Positions 34,285 through 46,361 of a stretch of 64,000 bases of DNA are shown here, one piece after another; the first letter of the stretch is position 1; the number at the start of each line of letters is the position of its first letter. The stretch is from Trematomus loennbergii. Taxonomy: Eukaryota; Chordata; Actinopteri; Perciformes; Nototheniidae. The stretch is from positions 62,001 to 126,000 of the forward strand of contig JAAOOA010001125.1 in NCBI GenBank assembly GCA_012861695.1, in the 5' to 3' direction. The position numbers were made by a program, and so were the translations under genes. The notes under the pieces were generated by a model. The model had not been told where the DNA came from. It ran no database searches and was given only the letters and a program-made list of their open reading frames with translations.

Positions 34285-34764
34285 CAATTGCACCTCTTAT
34301 GTGACATACAAGAATAGTGTGTGTGACCGACAAAAGATGTCCTGTAGGGGCTGATTGTGCATGACATAAACGCTAGTAACGTGACGGGAGAGACCCGCTG
34401 TTGCTGCGGACTATTCGGCATGCATCTCTGCATGCGGTGAGCGGAACAAAACACACTCGTAGATATCACACGTAGCTATTTTAATTACCTCTCAAACTAC
34501 CTAAACTATTTATAGATATGTTTTAGTTTTACTGTCGAGTCACTCATTATTGGACCCGCGAGCTGCATGATACTGGCGTGTTGTCATGAGAGGAGGGAGA
34601 GCGCCCCCCGTTTATTATTCCCGTGTTATTGTAAATTACTGTACACGTTTGAATAGTTAATTAAATCTACTATAATTAGTTGGTTTAATATCGAATCATA
34701 TCAGTTTGTTTCAAAGCTCATTAAATAACATAGAAGACCTTTAACCGGCACTTTTCTAACTTTC

Positions 34765-34985
34765 CCCTCCGGACAGGAGGGGGTTGAGAAGGGTGGGGGC
34801 TGAGGAGGGGGTGGGGGCGATAGGGCGGATGTGAAACCTGCTGTAAGGGGGGAGGAGGGGTGGGTTGAGAGGGTGGGGGCTGAGCGGGGTGGGGGCTGTG
34901 AAGGGTGGGGGCTGAGAAGGGTGGGGGCTACCTGAGAGGATGTAGCACCTGTATGTGAGGGGGAGGGGGGTGGGCTGAGGGGGGT
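34765..34985. repeat. G-rich (complement of C-rich) block, arm C
   Basis: Complement of the block in arms A and B, lacking an ~80-bp segment that in A and B contains TTCGAGGTGTTATCGCGTAC. The deletion lies between similar CCCCCC-CTCAGCCC units. Confidence 0.85.
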
Positions 34986-35082
34986 CATTAACATAATTAG
35001 GGGGCGGGACTTAGAAGGTGTGACCTGTCACTTTTTTATGCATACTAATGAGATTGAAGCGGGATATGCTACTACTAATATG

Positions 35083-35596
35083 CAATTATATTATCATTGT
35101 ATCTGTGTATAAAATGGTTTTAAATAGCAAAAATGTTGATACATTCTGATTGAAAAACTATATATATTGTCCAAAACATTATTTACCAAATTGGGCATAT
35201 CTATGCTATGTCTTTTTAAGATGTTTATTAATAATAACCTGGTGAGCTAGTTGTGTTTAGCATTAGCAGATAAAACTGAGTTTTGTGAAATCATATGTAG
35301 AGTCAATGCAAAGACCCAGATCCATGCCTGGCAACACGAAGGAAGTGAAGATGTTAAATTCATATCACCTGCGTATTCGTGCAGTGTGAAACATTTCAAC
35401 TTGAGTGTAAAGTTAGTGACGCTCTGTTACAAAAACCTGTCAGTGTTGAGATTGTGCTCCTGTGGTCTCTGACGGTCTGAGGGAATCAGAGAGGAGAACA
35501 GAGCTCTACAGCAGCTCATATTCAATCAGGGTTATTCATGTTCCTGTATAAACCAGAGACTGTCTGTGGTGCTAACAATATAGTGACTGCTGTACT
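35083..35596. other. Gene-free NLR-intron stretch
   Basis: Right flank of the Polinton, starting CAATTATATTATC, which continues the empty-site sequence seen at 12655. About 35500-35580 is distantly similar to the foldback loop at 62331-62441 and to 44457-44555. Confidence 0.45.
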
Positions 35597-36055
35597 TATG
35601 ACTTCATGAAGTCATTCTGAGTGTTGATGGAGCAGCTAATGTTAGCCTAGCTTTAATCAAACCGATCTCATTCAGAAAAAAACATTTAAAAAGGTGTTTT
35701 TGCTCATTGTGTTGGAGACAGACCTGACAAAGCATTAACTCAGGATTTTTACAAATCAGTATCATTCTGTTGTTACTTAGGCATCCTTTCCATATGTTTA
35801 TTGCTATGATTCACAGCAGATTCTATGCAAGTTGGGTTTATAGTGTACCAGGTTAATACAGCTGTGTGTGTAGATACAGGGAACATGTGCTCCTCTGGGT
35901 GATCAATCCAGACAGGAGGCTCTCTGGTTTTATGATCATGTGAATTGTAAGCTATCTGCCTGATCACAAGAGTATATTATATAGATCTTTTTTAAAAGAT
36001 CAAACTAGAATTTGCCCCCTTGTTGTACCTTTGGTGAGAATCAGGTCCTCTAACC
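35597..36055 (+). repeat. Segmental duplicate of 15035-15495, right copy
   Basis: Same orientation and same terminal hAT site as the left copy. Part of it (TTTAAAAAGGTGTTTTTGCTC and TGACAAAGCATTAACTCA) is also distantly related to 44665-44760. Confidence 0.85.
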
Positions 36056-36414
36056 CAGGGGTTCCCAACCTTTATTGTGCCAAGGACCGCAGATACATCA
36101 AAAAAAATCGCGGACCGGTTGTTTAATTTTAACTGATTTTAATATTTACTCACCACCAGCAGGTAGCAACAGAGGCTAATTGTATGTAACAGCCTGAACA
36201 AATACTAGAACAATATGCATCCAAAACATATTAACAAAGTTTAAAAAATAACCGGTGTCGTTTTTTGGTTTTTCGGAAAACCAAAAAAACCGATGTTATT
36301 CAGTTTTTAAACCAAAACGGGAAAACAGATAAATCAACGTTTTGGTTTTGTTTGTATGATTTACGGATAATCCAGTGAATGCTGGGAAAACGAGGAGAAG
36401 GCGCATTATGAAGG

Positions 36415-36617
<203 letters not shown>

Positions 36618-37255
36618 ACACTGGCATTTGTTTTCAGGAGATATTATGATAGTGTCGTTCGTTCCGGTGCACTCCGACAGCATTTAGCACTACATCGAGA
36701 TTAAGATTAAACTAATTATTTTGGGAACAGCCGCATATATGGAGTTAGCCATATGTGTGTAAATTACAGTTTTTAAACATTTGAAAACCAATGCCGGTGT
36801 CGGACAGACACAAACACACCGAACACACAGAGCTGAGCTGAGCAGAGCACATACACACACACATCATGCGCCTTGGTGACTGACTGGACATCTCCTTCAT
36901 AAAACTAATAAAAGGGGGAGTAATCGGCCAGTTCGATGTGTGTAGATGTGTGTGTAGAGATGTGTGTAGAGGTGTGTGTGGTTAACACGTAGCAGCCTGC
37001 AGTCACTCTTAAGCTGTTCTGATGAAGTTAAACACAGCGAATGCGGTGCGTAAAAAGGCACAGCTCTTTACCCTGGTGCTGCACTTCTCAGAGGCGGAGT
37101 ATACGTCCCGCTGCCTCCTGATGCTGCAGCCATTTCATGAGTGAAGGAGGTTTTCCTTCTATAAAACAGCTGCGGGCAGCAGATACCGTGAGAGTCCCGG
37201 ACATTAATTCATAGATCAAGGCAGACTGGTTTACTCTCCTGTTTTGCCAATCCGG

Positions 37256-37972
37256 TAGGGGGGGCGGATCGATCCCAAAATATCGATACTTCCGATATTA
37301 CGTTACGTTTCAAAATATCGATACTATAGCCAATAGGATCGATACTTTTATACTTTTTTTCTCCCTCTCCTCTACTCGTCAATTTCATCAAAAACTATGT
37401 GCAGACGAACACAAGTATAGCGCTCTTTTCTTCTCTCTCCACTGCTGTCCTCCTCTCCTCGAGGCTCGCGCACGCGCTACGCGCTCCCTGCCTGAACGCC
37501 GATTATCAAGCTGACTGACAGCAGCCAGCAGGGCAGGACAGCAGCAGCCAGCGACTCGCTTGTGCGACACACATACGCGCATGATGGCTGAGAGAAAGAG
37601 GAGCGTTGTGTGGAGCTATTTCACAACTGGCAATGAAAACTTAGCGAACTTTGATGTGTGCAAGAAGGCAGTTCGCTACTGTGGCCACTTTGTATTGTTA
37701 TTTTTCATGTTTGCACTTTAAATTTGCAAAAGTAAAACGTTTATTTGTCTATAAAAACTGTCCTGTCTTTATTCATGAAAATGAATTCAGATTTAGTCTA
37801 TTTATGATGCATTCAGCTCAAAAATCATGTCATGCAGCTCCCCCCTATATGAAAGTACATAAGACGCTTTTCATTTGAAAAAGTATCGGTATCGGTATCG
37901 ATATCGGCGATACTGGCCCTGAAATACTTGGTATCGGATCGAATCCAGATTTTGTGGTATCGCCCACCCCTA
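37256..37972 (+). mobile_element. Nested hAT with BED zinc-finger remnant, 8-bp TSD
   Basis: Imperfect inverted ends (TAGGGGGGGCGGAT at 37256; GGTATCGCCCACCCCTA ending 37972) are flanked by CAATCCGG at 37248-37255 and 37973-37980. At 37581-37670 the frame M-A-E-R-K-R-S-V-V-W-S-Y-F followed by F-D-V-C-K-K is the N-terminal part of a BED finger, as in hAT transposases. The rest of the transposase is deleted. GATA/TATCGATA-type subterminal repeats are present. Confidence 0.88.
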
Positions 37973-38444
37973 CAATCCGGTGCTTAAACAAATAGCTCTA
38001 CACCCCTGGCCGACATGTCCAGACTTAAAATGAAGTCAGAGTTTGAAATATATCTCAAATAATGTATGCACCACCATTTCCCCACATAAACATAACAGTC
38101 TGCAATCAAACGGTTGTCTCCTGTGCGCTCCTCTTCCTACTTGGCGCACCGGCTGTCGTGCGCACAAGAGGCTGAGACCAGGCTGAGCCGCCGAATCCCT
38201 CGGAACATCATAAAAGCCATTTTCAACGGTTCTCTGGTGAAAGATTAACTAGCTACTGGATGAAATAATATGACTGGTGGCATAGGTGCGAAAATTACAC
38301 TTTTTGAAAAAATGTATGATAAAATATTTTTATATATTTATAATTCTGCAAATATTACGATAAACTCACAGCTATTTCGCGGCCCGGCAGTAACACCTCC
38401 GCCCGTACCGGTCCGCGGACCGGGGGTTGGGAACCCCTGCTCTA

Positions 38445-38990
38445 ACCTGTTAAGACCTTTTTTTTTCACGGAACTGTGTCTCAGGGCTTTTTAACATTTA
38501 AAAAACTATGAATGTGTCATACCCACCTAACGGGAAGAAACTCAGCTAACTGACGATACGAACCATTTTTACCGAAACAAAACACAAGTCTCACAAGAAG
38601 CGTTTAAATGAGCCCTGAGCGAAAAAATGCTGACGCACTTAGCACAGAACTCACGTTATAAATACTTTATTACTTATCGGATCTGCACAAACAAGATTCC
38701 ACAGATTATAGATATATAAGTATCATCACTGAGCGATCAGAACACGCGGCAGGGGAAGCAAACCCAGACATCACACAACGTAGCTTTAGTATAGCCTAAA
38801 CGGAGATATTCTTACCTTCGCTGTTGTTCTGATCAAAAGTTGTGTTCAATGGCATTAAAACGATGAAAACGCTGCTGAAGGTTAATCCATAGGTTAATCC
38901 ATAGGTTAATCCAATGTGTCTGTGTCACTTTGAAATGATTACTGATAATCCATCTTCATATTTACTAGTTTTCAGTTTTCAGACGTAACA
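38445..38990 (-). mobile_element. Family X element, first half (reverse)
   Basis: Starts AACCTGTTAAG and matches the right half of the X copy at 42727-43898 in reverse. Interrupted at 38991 by family Y and resumed at 49430-49946. The hAT at 36056 inserted at its very end. Confidence 0.72.
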
Positions 38991-39463
38991 TACAGATGTA
39001 GCACTTCATTTCAGACGCCTACCCGTGCGGGTCCGTGCTCTGCACGGGGTGGGCCCCTGCTGAAAAGGTAAACCCCCCGCAGGACTTGATACGCCCCCTT
39101 GATAAATACATTTAATTATAATGAAACCAGCTGCAATGGATCATGGATCCACCAGGGGGTGCAGTGATTAAAAAGCTGCCACAGTGGAACTCATGTGAAA
39201 TAAAAAATAAACAGCTGATAGATCTACAGGTATCTGATATAGCAGATATTTGTTAAGATCCATATGTCACGGATAGGATCATATTCTGTGCTAAATAAGA
39301 GACATGTAATAATTTACAAAACATCACCATGTTTTTATTTAACAAAATAATGTTGTTTAATCCACGTTGGCGTAAATACAAAACCATCGCTATGTTTTTT
39401 CATCAGGAAATGCAGACCGGCTCAAAAAAACGTTTTTTAATCATCATCCTCACGATCATTTAA

Positions 39464-39827
39464 AGGTGGGGTAGGTAAGTTTGAGAAACCGGCTCGAGAT
39501 CGCTAGAATTTGAAAATACAACCGGAGAAAATCTGCCACTTCCTTATAGACACACACGAACGCGCACATGACCAATGAGGGCACGAGATACATTTGTGCA
39601 CAGATGGAAGGCTGACAGGCAGGTAGGCCATCCAGTTATTTTAGCCGGGCCGGCTAAAATGATTGGTCGTACTTTTTACAGTACTACAGCTTCCACAGAT
39701 GACATTTTGAATGGATTTTTGTCAAAGCACTTCAGATATTCATTGCTATCAGGATGTTAAGAGCATTCCATGGAATATAACAAAAAGTGTATCTCGAGCC
39801 GGTTTCTCAAACTTACCTACCCCACCT
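39464..39827. mobile_element. TTAA-flanked MITE, copy 2 (364 bp)
   Basis: Same AGGTGGGGTAGGTAAG inverted ends as 4618-4999, flanked by TTAA at 39460-39463 and 39828-39831. The sister Y copy at about 55705-55725 reads through the site with a single TTAA, a clean empty site. Confidence 0.93.
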
Positions 39828-40104
39828 TTAATGTATCATATGTTCGCCGAATTGAAATGAATGCACTAATACATGTAGTTTAATCCACGTGAGTTTACAA
39901 CTACAAAAATAATCGGTTTGTTTTTATATCACATCCGACCGGAGGAAAATGCAGCACGGCTCTCACTACCGATAATCCTAATCCCACGGGCAAACAATAA
40001 TATGTACAGTGTTAATAGTTTACTGTATTATTAGTGTCTAATATTACTGCTATAACAATCACACATTGAGTTGTTAAAATCAGACCGTTGTTTTTTTTTA
40101 AACA

Positions 40105-41103
40105 GTCTGACAGGCCCAGGCCCCACGGGAACGAAAACGGGTTGAATCCGCATATTTCTCTTGCGTATAGCCCTTTTTGCTACACAACGCCGTAACGGAA
40201 CGATAGAAACGGACCCTGCAAACGACAACGGGTCCAAAGGTGGATAGATCTGGGAACGGAGCGCTCTGGGGGGTCCAACAACTCCGTGTGGTAGCCTATA
40301 CGGTCATCATTTTCTGATAATGACGACGCATAGCCCCGCCTCCACCCACCTCTGCTGCTCACCCCCGCAAAAGTACACTGCACACTGAATTCAGATTATT
40401 TATCTTTATCTCGATATGGACATAAACGCGAGTGAAGTCTAATCTGACAGGACGGAGACACGCAGCTCCTCGTGCAGTGATGCAGCGGGAGGAAAACACA
40501 CACTTCAAGTCAGATCATCACCCTTAGCTATTTTAATTACCTCTCAAACTACCTAAACTAGATATAAATATGTTTATTTTTACTGTCGGGTCACTCATTA
40601 CTGGATCAGCTGCTGCATGAGACAGACACTGACGCTGTCAGAAGAGAGGAAAAGAGAGGCTCCGTGTATTTTATTATATATCATTATATAGAGTCGTTAT
40701 TCATTTGTTTTAAAGCTCAATAAATAACAAAGAAGACCTTTGACCGGCACTTTTATCATTTTGTCCGGAAGATTTAAACTTTAACACACGTTGACCGGCG
40801 AAAAACTCTGCCCGGTTCCCTCGGCCCCACCGCGGAGAATAAACAGAAGTGCAGCCATGACAACCATTCTTCTTCGCTGCTTTTGTGGAGGAAGTTGCTG
40901 CTTTTGTGGAGGAAGTTACAGCGCCACGTACAGGCTCGGCATATGTACTGCAGCTTTTCCAGCGGTTGGATCTAAACGGAGCTGTCTCGTGTGGGAAGAC
41001 ACTATCCGGTGTATATTGCGTGTGGGCGGAAGCTTTTTGGCGATTGCGTTTGCGTTAATCCTATGCGTTTTGCCGTATGCGTTCCCGTGGGGCCGGGGCC
41101 TGA
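40105..41103. mobile_element. TIR element with GGCCCCACGGGAACG ends, ~1 kb
   Basis: CAGGCCCAGGCCCCACGGGAACG-type left end and CGTTCCCGTGGGGCCGGGGCCTG right end are inverted. Inside, 40527-40765 shares a degenerate ~240-bp segment with the Polinton arms (see findings). No transposase seen. Confidence 0.6.
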
Positions 41104-41221
41104 ATGAAACGGCAGCTCTCAGGTGATCTGCTGTGTGTTTACACACCTAATGGCCCATCAGCCACAGCTCTCTCCCCCCCCCCTGATCTTTCTTCTCCAG
41201 CAGTTAAGTTAACTGTAGGTT

Positions 41222-42726
41222 ACTCTGAGGCGTTGTGCACACGGGAACGTTTGCGTTTATGCACAGTATGCGTTTTCAAAAAAAGTCTTCCGTTCACATG
41301 CATTCGTTTCATTTAACGTGTCTGTTCAAACGAGACCGCTGGAAACGCTGGACACGCTGTAGTACATATGCCGGGACTGTAAGTGGCGCTGTAACTTCTG
41401 CCACAAAATACACCAAAAGCAGCGAAGAAGACCCCGGAGCAGCCCGGAGCAATGTTGCCATGGCTACCCTTCTGTTTAAGCCCCGCGGTGGATTTAGCAA
41501 CATGTAGTTCATGTAATTCTCCATGTCCACTTGTTGCTGATGGTTGTGGTAGAGGAGCTGTAGATTTGCACTAACATCTGTAGCATGGTCAGTAGCAGTA
41601 GCATTAGCAGTAGCTACTGACAGGAGGAAGTGTGTGTGGCGATTATAGTAATTTCCTCAGCATGTAAATATATGGATAAATGCAACGGGAAGTTAACTGA
41701 AAGAAACCTGTGAATCTGTGGATATTGCATCGACCGACAAAGAAGCACGTCTCCGTGGAGAGGACGCGCTCAGAAAGAGAGATATTCTCTACAAACACCG
41801 GGTGATACGCCGGTCCTCGCGTTTCCTTTTTTTGTGTGGATTATAGCCTGAATAGGCCTACAAACATTTCTCTTTTTGCCGCCGACGGGCGCAGGAGCAA
41901 TGAACAATAATGGCCTGGATTAGGCAGTAAAGACAATTTTGGTGTATCGCAGAGCGGACTGTTTAATTTTGTTTGTGTTGTTTGGCTGGAAAATTGTCAA
42001 TATAATGGATCAATGCATGAAATCTGACTCTGTTTATTTTGTTTAAGGAGTATATTGGGTGTTAACAATTCTGGTTTGCCTTTTATAATATTATTGCATT
42101 CAAGAACCGTTTAATTAACACAGCTATTTTTGATAGTTGATCGTTACAGATGGCTACTGGCCATGCTACAGCAGTGAGCAACAGAGGTGGGGAGAGGTGG
42201 GGCTATCGTAATTTTTTCAGGAAATATTCGTATAGAGGCGATTACACGGACTCGTTTGACCCCCAGAGAGTTTTGTTTGCAAATCTATCCACCTTGGGAC
42301 CCGTTATCGTTTGTGGGGTCCGTTTCTATCGGCCTCATGTAAATAATAGGGCTATACGCAAGATAAACTATGCAGATACAAGCCGTTTTGTCCTCGTGTA
42401 AACGGCACCTGAGTGACAAGCTTACAGTTAGTGAAGTAACACTTTTTTTTTGTGAGTCACGACCTGGCTGTTTCATTCTAACATAACGCTCCAAATATTA
42501 CTGTTTCCACTCGGACTTCAATACAGCTACACCATTGTTTGGTTTCCATGGTAACGCGTCTCTTTAGTACAACTCTACCCTCTGCTCACTCCTTTCCTGT
42601 AAATTAAAGTATACAGGTCCAGCTCACACATATGACAGCGCAGTTGCTCCATCATTCCATCTCTTATTTTTTCCTGCTCAAATACGCTCCTTGGCCCGGG
42701 ACCACATATTTATTTAGATATGTTTT
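41222..42726. other. Non-coding part of the nest
   Basis: Contains CACACGGGAACGTTTGCG near 41236 and CGTGTAAACGGCACC near 42396, possibly the ends of another TIR element. I could not confirm a target duplication, and no gene is recognised. Confidence 0.35.
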
Positions 42727-43898
42727 AACCTGTTAAGCACCAAGCCTGTTTTTCATGTTTCAGGCTCGAAAATGACATGCCCAAAACAAATGACTACAAC
42801 CTAACTTCTAAAAGGGTTATATGAATAATTTCTTTTATCAAAGCAAGGTTATATCTGTGAGTTGGATGTAGAAGTGTCAGAATCAATATAAATGTTTTTT
42901 ATTTTAAAGAAAATTCAGATTTTACATCGTAAAAAACTGTAAATTATAGTGTCCGTCCAAAAATTAAAATTACATTTTTTACAGATAGTGAAAACTACCC
43001 TTGGATGATGGGTTAGTAGACTAAAAGCTTTAGGAATCCAAAGTACAACTATAATAAGTACCCTGTATCAAGATTGATGCAAAACAAGTGACATTTGACC
43101 TTTTAGAGAGGTTTAGCCAAAACCCCACCTCATGAGTGATTTGGGTGAAAATGTTTTTTTTTTCCATATTTCTGGCCCCCCTTGGTCGATTTGGATGGTT
43201 GACACTCTTTCTGACCGTTAGAGCCAATAGAATCGAAGGAGGAGGCCCACATACACACTCATTGTAAAGAGAAAAGGTGAGGGCTGCGCGCATGGAAATC
43301 TAGGTTAGAGTGGAGCTGCATTCTAGCTTTGGCATTTGGAAACAAAAAAGCAGTTTTATTGCTTATGGATTATCAGAAATAATTTCAAAGAGGGCACAGA
43401 TACATTGGATGAACCTATGGATTAACTGCAGCATCGTTTTTTTTATCGTTTTAATGCCATTGAAGACCACTTTTGACCAAGGTAAACCATGTTAGCGTTT
43501 CTAGCTACTTAGCTCCACATGTTATGATATACGCTTTCGTTTATAGCGTCGCAAATGTTTATCACTGAGTGTTGAGGTGGGCACCCCTAGATTCAGTGTC
43601 TCCAGGACACCAAAAACGAGTGGTTGGCTGTGCATCTAGGATAAGTAATAAGGGAGTTAGAGTGAGTTTAAGTGCCGTTTTAGTTAAATCTTTCGCTCGG
43701 GCTAATTCAGAGGCTGAGTGCTAGCATTGTGGGGTTTTTTTGGAGAAAAAAAATTAAAAAGATCAGTTAGCTGAGTTTCTTCCCGTTACATGGATATAAA
43801 ACATTCATAGTTTATTAAATATTAAGATTCCTTAGACGTTGTTTCCTGCAAATGACGCGTTTATCCGCCCGGTACCGGGGGGCCGTGCGTAACAGGTT
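42727..43898 (+). mobile_element. Family X element, complete copy (~1.17 kb)
   Basis: AACCTGTTAAG at the left and AACAGGTT at the right form short inverted ends. Reference copy for the fragments at 7885-8692, 38445-38990 and 49430-49946. Non-coding. Confidence 0.68.
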
Positions 43899-44273
43899 AA
43901 ACAGTTTTAAATAAAATGCATAGTAATTTAATAAATCCTTCCAACACATTGTAAGAACAGTTCTGTTTCATATGAGTGTTGAGAGCTGTATCCATAAATC
44001 TCTTAATTTTGTCCTCAAAGTGCACCAGATTGATGCATTTAACTTCAATTTAAAGAAAAACATCTTCTGTTGTAACAACAATAACATTATAAATAGTAAC
44101 ATAGCTGAACATGGTATTGCACATTTAGCTTTGAGTGTTACTGACCTGAGATGTTTTTATTACATGAATCAAGGTGACTGAGGCTTTTTAACATAGACTT
44201 TTCAGTGTCCTACATTTTGCACAGAACTGTCCCACATTAGGAAATGCAGATTGTCTGAGACAACTTGGCACCA

Positions 44274-45040
44274 ATGCCGCGTTTCCACTACACGGCCTCG
44301 CTCGGCCCCGCTCGGTATGGCTGGGCCTCGTTAGGACTGGCTCACTTTATGGCGCATTTCCATTACAGTTTAGGAACTGGGGCAGTATCTATAGTAACGC
44401 AGTGTAGGAGGAGCCGTGACGTGATCTTCAGAGGACCCCAGAAAAACAACACAGCCGTTAGCTGTTAGCACACAGAGCTCACAGCTCCTCATATATGTTC
44501 AGAAACTCGACAAAAGTTAAACAAGTACAAACCACAGACTGCCTGTGTCATGGTGAATACAGTCGCTGCTTTATTTATGTCTGTATAGGCCGTTGTTGTG
44601 AGTGTGGACGGTCGGGGCATATACTGCGTTAGCTTAGCCAATCTCCATTTAGAAAACACGCATTTTAAAAGGTTTTTCCCCTGCCGTCTGTCTGCAGACT
44701 TGACAAAGCATTAATTCATGGTTTTTACTAACCGGTATCAGTATGTTGTTACTTCGGCATCATTTTGAAACGTGTATTACAATTAAATCACGGTCAAATA
44801 TGTCCATCTTGTTGTAGTTGTAGCCCCCTTGCCAGCGACGCTCACTCTAGTTTAGCATACTCAGCCCGACTCAGCCTCGTTGTCTCTGGCCCTGGCCCCA
44901 CGATTTTATGAGGCCAGAAAAACTGTGAATTAGGACCCGCCGGCCGGTACTAGGCCAAGTGGAAACGCAACCAAAGACGGGCCGCTGACGTCACAGCCCT
45001 CTTAAACCGGGCTGCGGACTGTAGTGGAAACGCGCCATAA
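44274..45040. mobile_element. TIR element with GCGTTTCCACTAC ends
   Basis: TGCCGCGTTTCCACTACACG at the left and GTAGTGGAAACGCGCCA at the right form inverted ends, with related internal blocks (AAGTGGAAACGC at about 44957). 44457-44555 is closely similar to the loop of the foldback-like element at 62331-62441. Non-coding. Confidence 0.68.
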
Positions 45041-45109
45041 GAGTAGGCTACTGATATGTCTACCATTTCTTTTATGAGTGTAATATCTGCATTTTCTCTT
45101 TTGGTTTGA

Positions 45110-45395
45110 TTAGGACACATCCTGGGGATTGTGTTTACAAACATTGACCATACCGTTCCACCCCCCACCCCCCTATGTAAACTATACTGTATGTTGAGAA
45201 CTCTTTGTTTAAAATGAATTGGCCATCGGAATGTGTGGAGGAAGCCTCCCAAGAGGGATGGTCACATTCCACAGCTCTCCCCCCCCCCCTCCTGTGATCT
45301 CCCAACCCCCAGTCTGTAGGTTTGTGATTAGGATACATCCTGGGGATTGTGTTTACAAACATTTACCATACCGTTCACCATCCCCCACCCCCCTA
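45110..45395. repeat. ~60-bp direct repeat, 219-bp spacing
   Basis: ACATCCTGGGGATTGTGTTTAC with its surroundings occurs at about 45117 and 45336, in each case followed by a poly-C stretch (CCCCCACCCCCC). Confidence 0.8.
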
Positions 45396-45559
45396 TGTTG
45401 CCTACTGTATGTTGATTTTTGACTTTGTTTAGAGCAGTGAATTCTCTTCCTCTCTGCAGCAGAGAGCTAAGCGCTGTCAGACCGGACCTAACCCTAACCC
45501 TGAAAAGTATTATCATCTGAAATTAATCATTATGTTATTAGTATTAAATACATATAAGT

Positions 45560-46360
45560 ATTTTTACAACTTGTATTTAGAAATACTCTGTTGTAATTAT
45601 TGATGCATAAATGATGCTATAATGGGGTTAATGTATGATATTACTTAATAATACAATACATTATCAATATGATATGATAATTTTAATTTGATTCATTTCT
45701 TATTTCATAGTTTCTCATTATTATTATTTTTATCGCCAAACTTATTTTTGATTTTATTAATCTGTGTGAATCTGTGCTGTCCGGTTTTTCACTCTCACCC
45801 TGTTGCTGTTTGAACTACTGAATTTCCCTACGGGGATTAATAAAGGTCCATTTTATCTTATCTTCTCTTAATGTATAAGTTGATTTACTTCGATCTACTG
45901 TACTGTGTAAAAACACCACAACAATATTACAAAAAATATACTGCATAAAGCAAACTATTGTAAAGGTAAAAGTATGAGCATAAAAAATAAAGAAGTGTAA
46001 ACATTTACATTATTATGTATGTAATATATAAAGACTATATATTATTGAATTACAATTAAGATAATAAGATTAGAATATACTTTATTTGATCTAAAATATT
46101 GATGTTTTTTTTGTTATAGCAGCCTGTGAAAACCATAACAAATAAGTGATTAAATGCTACAGTATTCAGCAACACAACTGCAGAGCTGCAACATTGCAAA
46201 CAGACTAAGGTCTACAACACCAAGTTGTCTTTGTGTATTTGTGAATGAAGCGCCATCTCATGGTTAATCCTGTAATTGAACAAATGGGGAAATTTGGCAA
46301 CGCCCTCTAGCAATTTGGCAACACCCCCAGCCACTGGGATCCGCTGGGTTTTGGTTGGGA
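45560..46360. other. AT-rich internal part of family Y
   Basis: Matches, in reverse, 54280-54670 and 59010-59420 (for example TAATATATAAAGACTATATA and GCGCCATCTCATGGTTAA). No coding region. Confidence 0.6.
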
Positions 46361-46361
46361 C

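Larger units (their letters stand above)
16013..35076. mobile_element. Maverick/Polinton-like element, rearranged (arms A, B and inverted C)
   Basis: The outer ends read AGTAGTAGCACATATCCCGC at 16013 and its mirror image ending CTACTACT at 35076. They are flanked by the perfect 6-bp direct repeat AATATG (16007-16012; 35077-35082). Short AGT-type repeats at the tips, 5'-AG termini and 6-bp target duplications are established Polinton/Maverick features. Inside, three arms carry an adenain-type protease and a capsid-type C-terminus. There is no protein-primed DNA polymerase, retroviral-type integrase or FtsK-like ATPase, so it is non-autonomous. Arm A is 16013 to about 21944, arm B 22435-28765 and inverted arm C 28797-35076. 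Between A and B lies duplicated host flank (about 21945-22434). It sits inside the NLR intron. Confidence 0.72.

Noticed and set aside
16013..35076. Teratorn-like herpesvirus fusion element, or a complete Polinton
   Set aside because: No herpesvirus-type gene and no polymerase, integrase or ATPase gene is visible; only protease and capsid-type fragments plus unrecognised exons.
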